A DNA stretch of 64,000 nucleotides from Kalaharituber pfeilii (Eukaryota; Ascomycota; Pezizomycetes; Pezizales; Pezizaceae). The first letter of the stretch is position 1. Each line of letters opens with the position of its first letter. Where the stretch lies: assembly GCA_015179045.1 (NCBI GenBank), contig WHUZ01000056.1:1-64000 (forward strand), in the 5' to 3' direction. Of the stretch, positions 10,901 through 21,714 are shown in pieces. The translations under genes were made by a program, and so were the position numbers. A model generated the notes under the pieces. It searched no databases and had not been told where the DNA came from. It saw only the letters and a program-made list of their open reading frames with translations.

Positions 10901-11980
10901 GGTAACAAATTAAGACAGAAAGTAACCCTATAGGCAATAAGGTAGAACTCAGGCAGGGGCAATTGTTTGCGGATATCGGGATAGTCTTGTCTTCCAAGAA
11001 CGGTTTGATGGTATATATCTGTTTTTGCGTTGCGATAGTGCGGAAATGGAACGTCTTTCGTGTTTCATTCCCGAGTCTTTTCTTGCTCAATAAACATTTA
11101 GATCTTTCGGTATGGATCTTATATAGATTACATACTAGCAAACCTTGCCTACCAAAGCGGTCAAGTCGAGCTTAATGACCTTTTTTCACAACAAAAGCCC
11201 TTCTATTTTCTAATACCCTAATAATTTCCGGCACCGCTGCCCTAGTGGTAGCTTTGTCCTCACTCGTCATCATTCCTAAAGAGCAGCAGATACCTGCAAT
11301 ACCTATCGCACATTACCAGACAAAAGACCTGCAAAATCTATTCCCTCTTCTCTATCACAAATCACAACAGCGTGCTTATCTTCAGATCAGCAATTGGATC
11401 GGCGTCCAGCTCTGGAACCCTGTGGGTTGCGGCACTGGTAGCAACATCATCTTGCGTCGATGTTCACTGTCACTTATCATGCCGGACGACTACTGCTACC
11501 ACGAGGGCTTTTTGTTTGTTACCAGCTAGCAACCTGACCACAGTTGATGGAAATTTCCTGGAGGGTTCTCAACTTACTTTTGGTTTTAGCTTATTTTAAA
11601 CTGCGGTACTTGCGCAATGGAAAGGAAGCACCGTTACTTACTTTTTTTCCTTTCGACAAATTGCACGGCATCATCTTCTACTATCAAATACAGTCCAAGC
11701 CGCTCACCCTTTTTATACCTAAAACAGGACTCCCTCTGACGTCCAGCCGAGCCGAAGCAAATGCAGTTATAACGATGCACCCTATCGCCACCCTCCGGTC
11801 CTAGATCTTGGGGCTCTGGGGGTTGATAGTTACTTACTGCAGTAGTACTTGGTATCCTATCCACGTGCCAACGTCCTCTCCACCATGCATGTGACCCGTC
11901 AAATGTGACCCCACATAATGGTTACATTCCGATACCTTCATTGGGCAAAGTAAGCAAAACGAGACATTGCAACAGGAGCT
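7972..11980. other. Gene-poor stretch upstream of the PFK-2 gene
   Basis: About 4 kb, GC-rich from 8500 to 9500, with many short overlapping frames on both strands and none with a recognisable domain or splice structure. 10059-10082 is an A-run. It probably holds the promoter and 5' UTR of the kinase/phosphatase gene near 7972-8250. Otherwise nothing could be supported. Confidence 0.4.
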
Positions 11981-11987
11981 CTCGACC

Positions 11988-12082
11988 TAGTCTCATGTCA
12001 AGACCCTCTGGGCTGCGAAAGGCACCGTCGGGGACGTAAAATAATAACAAACTTGAACGCAGAGGGTCCTGGCATGAGACTA
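11988..12082. mobile_element. 95-bp MITE of hAT type
   Basis: The ends are 23-bp inverted repeats: the left starts TAGTCTCATGTCAAGACC and the right is its reverse complement with two mismatches. The element is flanked by a perfect 8-bp direct repeat TCTCGACC (11980-11987 and 12083-12090). An 8-bp target duplication and a TAG start suit the hAT superfamily. The interior is about 49 bases with no coding capacity, so movement would need a transposase in trans. Confidence 0.75.
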
Positions 12083-12090
12083 TCTCGACC

Positions 12091-13052
12091 TTTTTTGATT
12101 CAAAACTAAAAAATATCCTTTGTGAATCAGTTACCAGTAGCTGAGCTCCAGCCTTTTTCACTCTTCGAGAACTCTTGGAAAAGCCCCCACCAAAGAGTCG
12201 GAATGTAAACCCCAGACGCCACATGTTAAAAAAAAGCACAACTGCACCCCACAGGCCTCAGCGATTTAGGTGGGGAGCGTGCACGTGACCGTTTTTAACA
12301 TTTGGGAGGCAAACTTTGTCGTGCAAGATGTCATTTTGTGATTGTATGTGCTCTAGAGCTCCGTATCCAATATAAGCTTACAATTTAGCGATCCGGTGAA
12401 CTTTCAGAAGGGGGAGAGATAGGAGCAGGATGTGAGGTTGTGTTGAGTGGTCTGCTGTGGACTTCCGTAATGTGGGGTAGATGTATGCATGTTGTGAGTG
12501 TTTAATACGTAGAGTTACATTCACTAATGTAGACTCTATTGGCTACCACATTCCGCTCCAACATGAGCTTGCAAACTACAGGAGCTCCTCTCTATCTATC
12601 TCCCCTCTGCGAACTCTCATGTCATTATTTAGGCTTGGGTTTATAAACAGTTCGTCTAATTTCGACTCCCGAGATCGTTCATTTTAAAGTAGTTCCAACA
12701 TTGCCGTTGTACTTTATTTATTTCAATGCGAAATGGCCCCACCTGGTATGAGAAGTTATATATTCGTACAGTAACTTATAAGTAGCTGCTTACGTACATG
12801 AAGCTAATTGTATCTAGCCATATCTAGTCCGTAAATGCACCAAAACTTTGAAAACCTTGCATATCAAAGATATTCCACATTCGCCAATACCCGGATGCTA
12901 GGTAGGGCCAGATACGTATGTACTTACCAGTATCTTTGTAATTACTACTTACTGAACGTTCGAAGTTTCTCTAGTCGACGCTGGGGCGCTTGAAAGCCAG
13001 AACTCTGGGCTGGGATAACATGTAAATGACTCTGATTGACCTTCCTTACATA
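12091..13052. other. Intergenic, no gene seen
   Basis: Ordinary to AT-rich composition. GGTTACATTCCGA near 11918-11930 has an imperfect inverse near 12195-12210 (TCGGAATGTAAACC), outside the MITE. This may be the remains of an older foldback element into which the MITE jumped. No frames of interest. Confidence 0.35.
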
Positions 13053-14860
13053 CAGTGACCCGTAAAAAGTCTTGTGGATTAGGCAATACTCGCTGGTTCA
13101 AAAAGTATTGGAACGGCATAAATTATGTAATATTGCATGTTTATAACCAAGATTACTTTTCTGTTTACCCCTACTCCCTGCACGCACTCACGCCACTCCT
13201 ACTGTCGACACAGCGCTGTACAAGTAATCCAGTGATGCAGATTATGTGAAGAAAATTTATCGATTATAATTATAGTCAGCCTTAGCTCTAATACAGTGAG
13301 CCATAATCCCCAGGAAGATCAGAGGTGTGCTGATTTTCCCCATCCCCAGTAGTCTTATTCCACACCCAATCTGCTCCATGTCACTGGCTGTCATAAATTT
13401 TTTTCTGATCTCCTAAAGATTCTTTTCTTTTACATATGAGACCAGATTGTTTTCAATAGGATTAAAATCTGGAGAGTTTAGAGCAAAGCTTGATCAGAAA
13501 ACAGTAATTTTATTTGCAGCTCCTGCAATCGCATGCTGTACCGAGTACATTTAGCTAGTACTAGTAGAAAGTCTTGTAGGGTACATTAACGTATTGCAAG
13601 CAAAGTATCGCAGCTCTTCTTTTTAGTGACCTCCGGACCTACATATATTTCGTAATTGCGGCGCTACTTTATTATTTCACTTACCTCGCATTTGGTGCAA
13701 CAAGTATTCAACAACAGAGGCAGACAGCGAAAGACTATGTGGATATTGCCAGAAAGATAATTACAGCGGGCAAGAAATGAGAGGCCTTGGACCGGGGGTT
13801 AAACCTTACAGCATTATGACTTGCATGCTTACATAATTTTTATGCATTAACCAGCCGTTCCAAGTTTTTTTTTTTGAACGAGCGAGCATTGGAGTAAGTA
13901 TATCATGCAATATGCAGATTGAGTTAGGCAAAGAAATCTCCTTCGTCATACTAAATGTGAGCCTATGGTTGAGGACGCCTCTAATCGGCACATTTTGATC
14001 CTAGACTTGAACACAGATCACTGACGTAACAACAATCGTAAAAATTTAAAACTGCTCATAGATATGAAGAGAATTGAGTAAAGAATCAATCTACTGTATG
14101 TCGCATATCTAATTTTGTAAATTTTGGTGGGTGACCCCTAATCAAGTTACAACTAATACAAATTAGGTAAAATTATAGATTAGTAAGCAAGAAAAAAATT
14201 ACTCAATAAAAATAGTTAAGTCTAAAGTACTCGAGTACATGTAATTAACACTACTTGCGTTTATCCACCACTTGCCAATGATTTTTATATACTAAGTACA
14301 TATTCCTGAAGCTGTTTAGTTTCATGAGTATATCTATTAAAGTATGCATTAAGAAATCGCATACAGTGCTCATAGTAGTGAAAAAGTAGAAGAAGTACTT
14401 ACGGAATGTAAGGCAACAAGTACTGTGCTTCTTAAGTCTTCATTCTGAGAGGTATCGCACAAAATATGCTGTATACTTGTGAGAGAATGTATGGTGCTAC
14501 TGTATGGTAGGAGGCGCGGTATTCCGTACAGTAGAGGGTGAGGAAGCGAAGAGCGAGAGGTGCAGTATTCTGTGAGGTAAAGGCGGGAGGAAGCGAAAAG
14601 CAAGAGACCCAGTAATCCGTATAGTATGAGGGAAGGGAGCAAAGAGTGAAAGGTGTAGTATTCCGTGCGGTAGGGGGCCCGGTAACGAAGGGCGGGGGGG
14701 AAAAAAGAGGAAAGGCCTGTATTAGTAAGCAAAATGAAGTATTACACAGTATCGGTTAAAGCCATCCTCAACCATACAATCAATGCAGACTCAATCTGCA
14801 TATTGCAGGAAACACTTATCCCTATACTGCCTAATCCCGAAGACTTTTTACGGGTCACTG
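13053..14860 (-). mobile_element. Decayed 1.8-kb Tc1/mariner-type transposon
   Basis: The outer ends are inverted repeats beginning CAGTGACCCGTAAAAAGTC. They match over about 33 bases with a few differences and are flanked by TA on each side (13051-13052 and 14861-14862), as for Tc1/mariner insertions. On the minus strand near 13490-13370 a frame reads SPDFNPIEN followed by a YVKE-like stretch, the signature around the last catalytic acidic residue of DDE transposases. It is broken by stops, so the transposase is dead. A second, inverted copy of the subterminal sequence lies at about 13800-13990, so the element is composite or rearranged. Confidence 0.65.
14500..14700. repeat. About 62-bp minisatellite inside the Tc1/mariner remnant
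   Basis: Three to four imperfect tandem units carry GTATTCCGTNCGGTA-like and GGAAGCGAAGAGCGAGAGG-like segments (plus strand, near 14510, 14568, 14605 and 14665). Purine-rich on the plus strand. No coding role is visible. Confidence 0.6.
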
Positions 14861-16519
14861 TATATATAGACCTAGTCATCTATTTAGGTGGAATTCGCAT
14901 GTACTTACGAAAAGCAAACTCTGATTTGTGTAGAGGAAATATAAATGCATCAAAATAAGAGCTTAGGAAAATACTCAGTATGGATAGTAGAGATAGTAAG
15001 AGATAGACTATATGTAATATGCATATCAAGAACGCCCCTAGTCCAATTTGTAGTTTTGTAAATGGCTTGCTCCAATGCGTGCCACCGTACTTAACCTCTT
15101 ACCCTCAATCATATCCCACCAAAATGTAAGCCAGGGAATTAAAATATATATAGAGCGTATTAAATTTGCGGACCTCAAAAAGCAAGGAATGTATCCACTA
15201 CTTTGATCAAGAGGCTTGATCAAGAGGCTCTGAGAGTTTCTTTGTGGTTCTTCTCAGTTTTTGTGTATTGCGATCTAGATGCCGTCATGCCCCACGTCCC
15301 AATTATTTCATCCGATCCAGTAAATCCGGCATAGGTTCCCTTGTTCAGGCACGTACATATATGCATTCCTCTCTCTTTTCCAATTCATCATGTTGACCTC
15401 CACCAAACAGAGGATCCATTACCACACATCACCTTCTTTTCCCCCAGAAATAACCACTCGCACTTCTTCAGGCACATTGCGCAAGCTTAAAGCAAAAAGC
15501 ATCATACAAGTCTAACTAGCTGGGAAATGAAAATTTCAAGACAACAAAACTAAGGAATCAGGGAGCAGAGCCAAGGATATAGGATATGCAGAGGGGAAAC
15601 AAAGAGTGAAATAGAAAATATGCATATAAGAGGAGAAAAAGAAATTATGTCATAGTAGATAATACACTCAAGAATCGGAGGCCAAATTCATACATTGAGA
15701 CACTAAGCGGTACAGATGGAGGAACCTCGATGAATTCACCAAGTCCCATAATTTCCCAAGCTACATAGAACTATAGCCCTATCGTTTCGTTCGAGCAAAA
15801 ATAAGGATATATATAAAGAATCACCATTAGCTAAAGCAAGAAAACCAAAACACAACCCCACATCCTCCAAATTGCAAAATATAACCCCCAGAAGATGAAA
15901 AAAGCCGCTTTTTGGCAAGTAAAATAACTAACATGAATAAAGCGAAAAATAATAATGCAAGTCATAAAAACCTCCGCCCCCCCTTTTGATTTTTACGTTT
16001 TTCTGTTCTGTATAAAAAAAGCACCTGAACCCCCCCCCACACCACCACCTTCTGGCGGACGAAATGGAAGTTTATACATACTCATCGTGAAATTATAATA
16101 GGATAAAACGCTGTGTATATAGAGATGAGAGGATTCAATTCGGTTCTTTTTGAAGAGAGAAGTGAGAAATCCAGTTTAAATAGTCTTATTTGAACTTTTT
16201 TTTTCTTTCTTTTTTTTGCGCCATGGCAATAAATGGTATACTAAGAAATATATATTATGGAGAAACACAGAGAGTCATGATAAAAGAAAAATAAGAAAGT
16301 AAAACAAGACCGCTGACCGCCGTAAACGAACTATTACAGAGTAGCATGTCAAATGAATATGCATGAATATAGGAGAGGGGGAGAAAAAAAGGAAAAAAAG
16401 CGAACACCTCAATAGAAAATGTGCAGAACATTCATCATGAAAAAAAACAGATCAAGAACCCAACATCAACCTTCTCATTCCATGAAAACAAATGCAGTAG
16501 ATGGGATTTTTCCATTCAA
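14861..16519. other. Intergenic, 3' flank of the Rxt3-like gene
   Basis: AT-rich, with a doubled CTTGATCAAGAGG near 15207-15235 and C/T homopolymer runs near 16030 and 16198-16216. No gene recognised. The last several hundred bases are probably 3' UTR of the minus-strand gene that ends at 16520. Confidence 0.4.
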
Positions 16520-19500
16520 TCATGCACCAACTTTTGCTTCCCAGCAATCCCTTCCAACTCCTCTAAGTCCACCTTCACCTTCCCTTCCTGGCAATGTTCC
16601 CCATTTCCGGATGTGTTCCCGCTCATTCAACCTCTGCTTCCGCATGCTCTTGCCTCTGCCCTCAGCTTCACCCGGCTCGACTTCCTTGATCTGATGCACC
16701 ATGTAGCTCATTCCATCATGTTGCTTCAACCAAGCCCGTGACTTGATCGCATTCCGCACAGTTGAAGAGTATTTCTCCAACGGAGGCAGAATTAAGATAT
16801 CGACAATAAGATCCTTATTAAGATTTAGATAGGTATTGGAAGGCGAACTGTTGACGCCAGCCTTATCATGTGTCCCAGCACTATTGGAAGACCCATTCAC
16901 TGCTATACTTTTGCCTTTAGTAACAGGCCTACCCTTCCTACCAGCTCCAGCCTCTTCAAGGTTCTTCCCCAATGGAGCAAGTGTGGGTGTACCTAACACC
17001 AAGTTCGAATCGATTCCTTCTGGGAGCACCGCGGGTATTTTACCCAGGTGAATTAAAACAGCTAAGATATCACTGTCATCTGTGTACACATCGGTACCCC
17101 AAAGGCATCGTCTTTGACAAACGTCTGCCCTTTCCCTCTCGTATAGGTACCTTCGGGGAATCCTGATTTGGAAAATGCAGTTTTCTCTACCCTCAAACCT
17201 TGGCAAAAGCGAAGTGGTTGAGTATCCAGGTTTCGGCTCGGCAGATGGTTGATATAGCATGGAACCCAAATGATATCTTGGGCAATCAGTTACTGACTTG
17301 AGAACGCTATCATTATTAACAATTAACTTCGGCCTCTTCGCAGGAGGCGGCGCTGGAGAATGATGCCGGTGAGGCGGACCATGGTGATGGTGATGTGTTG
17401 CAGTAACCGTTGGTGTCATGGCTCGCTTATTAGGATTGAGAGTTTGTACATGTAAAGGGCCGCCGTCAAGTGAAAATCGATCATCATCATGGTGGTGGTG
17501 ATGAGTATGGTGGCTAAATGTTCCTTTTCGTTAGCATTGGTCATATTCTAGAGCTCGCACGAAGTGAATGAAGAAAAAGGCAGAAGGCGACTACATACTG
17601 ATGAGTGTGGTGGTGATGGTGCTTTCTCTTCCCCATAGACAATTGAGGACCATCATCATCTCTTTCTTTCTCCTTAATTCTCACTCTTGTGTCCTCATCT
17701 TTCTCCCTTTCCATAATATTGGGCTTTTGAGGCCCAATATTTTCCAGTCTCATATCATGGCCCGCAGCCATTGCCAACAAAGGATTTTTACGGTCAATTT
17801 GAGCTTGGGCAACAGACTGTGCTGCCGCTTTTCGCTCATTCATTTGTTTGCTGTAAAGCAAATCTTCAGCACGGCCATGTTGGTTGTCTGCATACCCTTG
17901 ACGGCGCCTATCATGACCCTCGCTAGGGGTGGTAAAGAAGGAGTAGGCTGCAATGCAAAAGGAGATGGTGGCATGGTGGTTGTATAGCCAGAGAATGGAA
18001 TTGTTTGGTAAGATGAAGAAGTCGGCGGTGGACCATGATTAGAAGTCGCAGCCTGTGGGGCAATGTAACAATTCCGGAGACCATTGGAGTATGCGGGGTA
18101 TGAGGTGGAGCGACAGACGTCATTGTAGCATGCGGATTGGAGGTACTAGTCATTGGATGGGAGTGATATGATTGAGTAGGAAGTGCATGCTGATGCGGAT
18201 GATGACCAGTGTGAGGAGAGTTTGGATGCATCCCATTCAATGGATGTACATTTGATAGTCTCTCCCTTTCTCTCTCACTTGCTCTCTCCATCCGATCTCT
18301 TTCCATTCTTTCTATCCTTTCCCTCTCACGTTCCCTGTCGATTCGTTCCCGTTCAGCCCTTTCCCGTTCAGCTCTTTCCATTCTTTCCCTCTCGAGTCTT
18401 TCTCGTTCTCTTCTCTCTCGCTGTTCCTGTAATTCCCTGTCCCGCATCATTTGTATTTCTCTCTCTCTCTCCCGCATTTCCCTCTCCCGCATTTCTCTCT
18501 CCCTCATCTCCCTCTCCCTCATTTCCCTCTCCCTCATTTCTCTCTCCCTCATTTCTCTTTCTCTCATCTCCCTTTCCCTCATTTCTCTCTCCCTCATTTC
18601 CCTTTCCCGCATTTCCCTTTCCCGCATTTCCCTCTCCCGTAATTCTCTTTCGCGCATCTCCCGTTCTTGAAGGTCTCGTTCTCGCTGCATTTGCATTTCT
18701 CGATTCTGCTGCATTTGAATTTCCCTTTCCCTCATTTCTCGCTCTCTCTGCATCTGAATCTCCCGTTGGCTCTCCCGTTCACGCTCTCGATCTCTTATAT
18801 CCCTGTCACGTTCGTGATAAGATGCTGATCGGACATGACCACGAGGGCTGATTTCATCCGGCTGATGTAAAACAGAAGAGAGTGAATGTGGCGTTGACGG
18901 GGCGATTGGTTGAGATACAGGTCGAGGAGGCACACCATGCGAGCTTGGCATCATTCCGGGAGGGTGATGAGGCATATGCGGCCGATATGTATGATCTGGG
19001 GTTACTCGACCTTTTCCAGACGCCCCATAGCCTTGGACAGAACTACCCATCACTCCCGGGCTACTTACGATGCTTACGTTCCGACTGCGGTCTCCATTTT
19101 GATGAGCGTAATCCGGAGTGTACGGCCGCTTAACCTGATTGTATTCCGGAGCAGGTTGTGGTGGAGGGGGGGGGGGCGGCGGCGGTTTGGACGGTACGGT
19201 ACTTCCACTTGGCTGAACTGGACCATCTAACATAGCGGAGATGCTCATACCAGTTGTGGGACGAGGTGGTGGTGGGGGTGGGGGTGGAATACTATTCAAC
19301 GAGGGGAGGTCTCTACCGCCTTGGTAAGGAGTAGAAGACGGATGGGAAGGTTGGGGTGCTGGAGGTCTTGTCTGCGTCTGGGTCTGATGCTGTTGACCTT
19401 GTTGTGGGGGTTGCTGTTGGAGCGGCATATGGCTATGGTGAGGAGAGCTTGGCGGGGGCATTCCGCGATGATGTTGGGGAGGTGGTGGGTTCATCATAGG

Positions 19501-20804
19501 ATCTGCACCTACTGGATGAGCAGGATGCGACTGATGTGGATGATGAGTAGGATGCGTTGCCGGTGGTGGGGGAGGAGGCTGATGGTGAGAGCCTGGCCCT
19601 ACGAGTTAATCCCGGTCAGCACCAATTGTGAAGAGATCAATGCTCCGAGAAGATTACTATTGTGCGCAGGAGAAGACCAATGCTTACCACGATAGACAGC
19701 AGGAGAACCGGTCAGCGACGGTGCCCTTGATGGGGCATGTTGGTCAGGTGTACTGGAGCGGGGCGGCACCGAGTATATGGGAGGCGGACCAGCCGGCGAG
19801 CGAGCAGCAAGGCTCAGAGGAGTAAAGGGATCTGCTAGATTGTTAGAATAGGTTCTTGCTAATTTCTTGAGAATTTTTGTTTTTCAAAAACACAAAAATA
19901 TATATATTTGTGTTGTCGGCTCGGCTAATAATGGAAACGATGTGTAAATTTCCCTGAAGATGACAAATCTCGGAAAAGTAGTTTAGTTCCAGGGTAGGGT
20001 GCAACTGTTGTTGACAAGGCCCCTCTGATGCAGCACTGGCAGCCACACCCCCTCGTAGATAAGCCGAAATTGGTAGCCCAACGCACAGGGCTAGTGGGTA
20101 GACTCGGGTGTATGAAGTTAAAGTGGCTTGAGCAGCCACGCAAACACCAGGGAAAGAATAACAGAAATAAGAATGGGAAGACTGAAATGCTGCACATATA
20201 CAAAGCACAGAATTTCAGAGAATGTGCATAATCTCGAGAAGCCATTGACGGGGTGGCAAGAAAATGACAAAGCGAAGAAAACAAACCGCTAAAAGGCTAA
20301 TGAATCGTAGAGCTTACCATTTCGCGTTTGTGCAGGAGTCGGTCGGTAAGATTGCGGCAATCTTTCAGACTCTGGTGATCTCGAATGCTCCTTGTAATGT
20401 CGCGTCTGTTGTTGTATTGGATGTGATGAGGGGGGAGGTGCATGGTGTGGAGGCTGTTGATGGTGCTGTGGGTGCTGTGGGTGCTGCGTGTGATGCTGTG
20501 GATGCTGCTGATGCGGCTGCTGAAGCGGCTGCTGGTGCCCGTAGTATGGATCATTCATCGGCGGCGTCGCCATGACAGGCGGTCCTGAAGTAGGCCCCAT
20601 ACGGTCCCTCTCGTCGTAATGTGAGGGCCCTTGGGGCGGCGGAGGGCCATGGTGATGTGGAGGCGGATGCGGATGCGAGAGATGGTGATGGTGAGGAAGC
20701 CCTCCTCCTGAGGGTGGTGGTATCCCTAGGCCTGGCATTCCTGGCATGCCGGCACCGCCTCCTCCGCTGCCCCCTCTTGATGGATGTATATGCCGCGAAT
20801 CCAT
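16520..20804 (-). CDS. Rxt3-like subunit of the Rpd3L histone deacetylase complex
   Basis: A nuclear co-repressor component. Model (minus strand): 20804-20318, 19831-19688, 19598-17599, 17513-16520. Two CCCC tracts in the third exon (coding strand of 18060-18057 and 17929-17926) change the frame. Either each lacks one C, giving about 1208 residues, or a 199-nt intron (18146-17948) removes the whole stretch; both keep downstream phase. The recognisable domain is C-terminal: VLKSVTDCPRYHLGSMLY, then ENCIFQIRIPRRYL and CLWGTDVYTDDSDILAVLIH, the Rxt3 family core. The remainder is low complexity: His/Pro/Gln-rich N-terminus, a long Arg/Glu/Met repeat (about 18445-18650) likely forming a charged helix, and His-rich patches next to the 85-nt intron at 17514-17598. 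Intron 1 (486 nt) is long for this window. Confidence 0.85.
18445..18650 (-). repeat. 15-bp coding minisatellite (E-M-R-E-R units) within the Rxt3-like gene
   Basis: On the minus strand the repeat reads as about a dozen copies of EMRER, from pyrimidine-rich plus-strand units such as CTCTCCCTCATTTC. Synonymous differences between units show it is not newly expanded. The alternating positive and negative residues suggest a solvent-exposed single alpha-helix. Confidence 0.85.
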
Positions 20805-21029
20805 TCAGTGTGGTGAAATATCGACGCAGTCGGAGCAGGAAAGTCGAGGGGCGATGTTTGCAGGCCGCGGTCAGAAAAACCCGACCCCGGGAACTGCTAG
20901 ACGTGCGAACAGCAGCAGCCGGTTGCTCGAGAGCCGACGCCAGTTGCTTTTGTCGCCAGCAAGAAGATAAATTTTTTCTTTTTTTCTTCACTTTTCTTTC
21001 CTTCCTTCTCTCTTTTCTTTCTTCCTTTT

Positions 21030-21061
<32 letters not shown>

Positions 21062-21580
21062 TCCTTTTTTCTTTTTTCCTTACCCTGTCAGTGTTGAGGG
21101 GATTGCTGAATTCTACGGGGGAAGGGGGAGATTGGGAGAAGTGAGTTTGTCTGGCTTTGGGGGGGGGGGGGGGTGCTGGGTTGCTTTGGGACAGAAGGGT
21201 TTGCGTCTGGAAGGGTTGACGGGTGCGGAGAAGAGGACTGGACACAGATGGGCGGGTTGGGGGAGGGGGGAGAGGGGGGGGGAGGGGGGGGAGGGGCGTA
21301 GGAGGGAGCGGGAGGGAGTGAGCGTGGGCGTAGGCGATGGGGTGGCGGACGGACGTGGTACAGGGTGGTAGCAGGTAGCAGAGGCCGCGTGCGGCGTGTA
21401 ATTGGGCGTGGGTGGAGGGGGGGCAGCGAGGGAATCGGAATGGGGAATTGGAGGGGAGCTGCCTGCCTGGGTTGCACACAAGCCGACCGCACCCCTGCCG
21501 GCCCAGCTGCAGCTAGTCGTGCAAGGGTGTGGCTACGGGCGGGCATGGGCGCTGGGGCAGAGCTGGCACAGACGCTGCAC
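20805..21580. other. Upstream region of the Rxt3-like gene, low complexity
   Basis: Contains a 110-base T-rich stretch (20971-21080), a run of 15 G (21159-21173) and strongly G-rich DNA to 21440. The long overlapping frames here are products of the composition bias. Probably promoter and 5' UTR. Confidence 0.45.
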
Positions 21581-21585
21581 GCAGC

Positions 21586-21586
<1 letters not shown>

Positions 21587-21629
<43 letters not shown>
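21587..21629 (+). repeat. CAG trinucleotide repeat
   Basis: About 14 uninterrupted CAG/AGC units. All three frames give homopolymers (Gln, Ser or Ala), but no gene model includes the tract, so it is treated as non-coding. Confidence 0.85.
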
Positions 21630-21660
21630 CTGGCGGCAGCAGGGGCAGGCCGGTCGGTGG

Positions 21661-21714
21661 CCAGCAGCCAGCAGCCAGCAGCCAGCAGCCAGTAGCCAGC
21701 AGCCGGCAGCCAGT
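21661..21714 (+). repeat. 7-bp CCAGCAG tandem repeat
   Basis: Seven to eight units of CCAGCAG with two substitutions, 30 bases after the CAG tract. The two may share an origin in replication slippage. Confidence 0.8.

Noticed and set aside
18183..18851. 222-codon plus-strand frame rich in Phe/Ser/Pro
   Set aside because: Shadow of the Arg/Glu/Met repeat coded on the minus strand.
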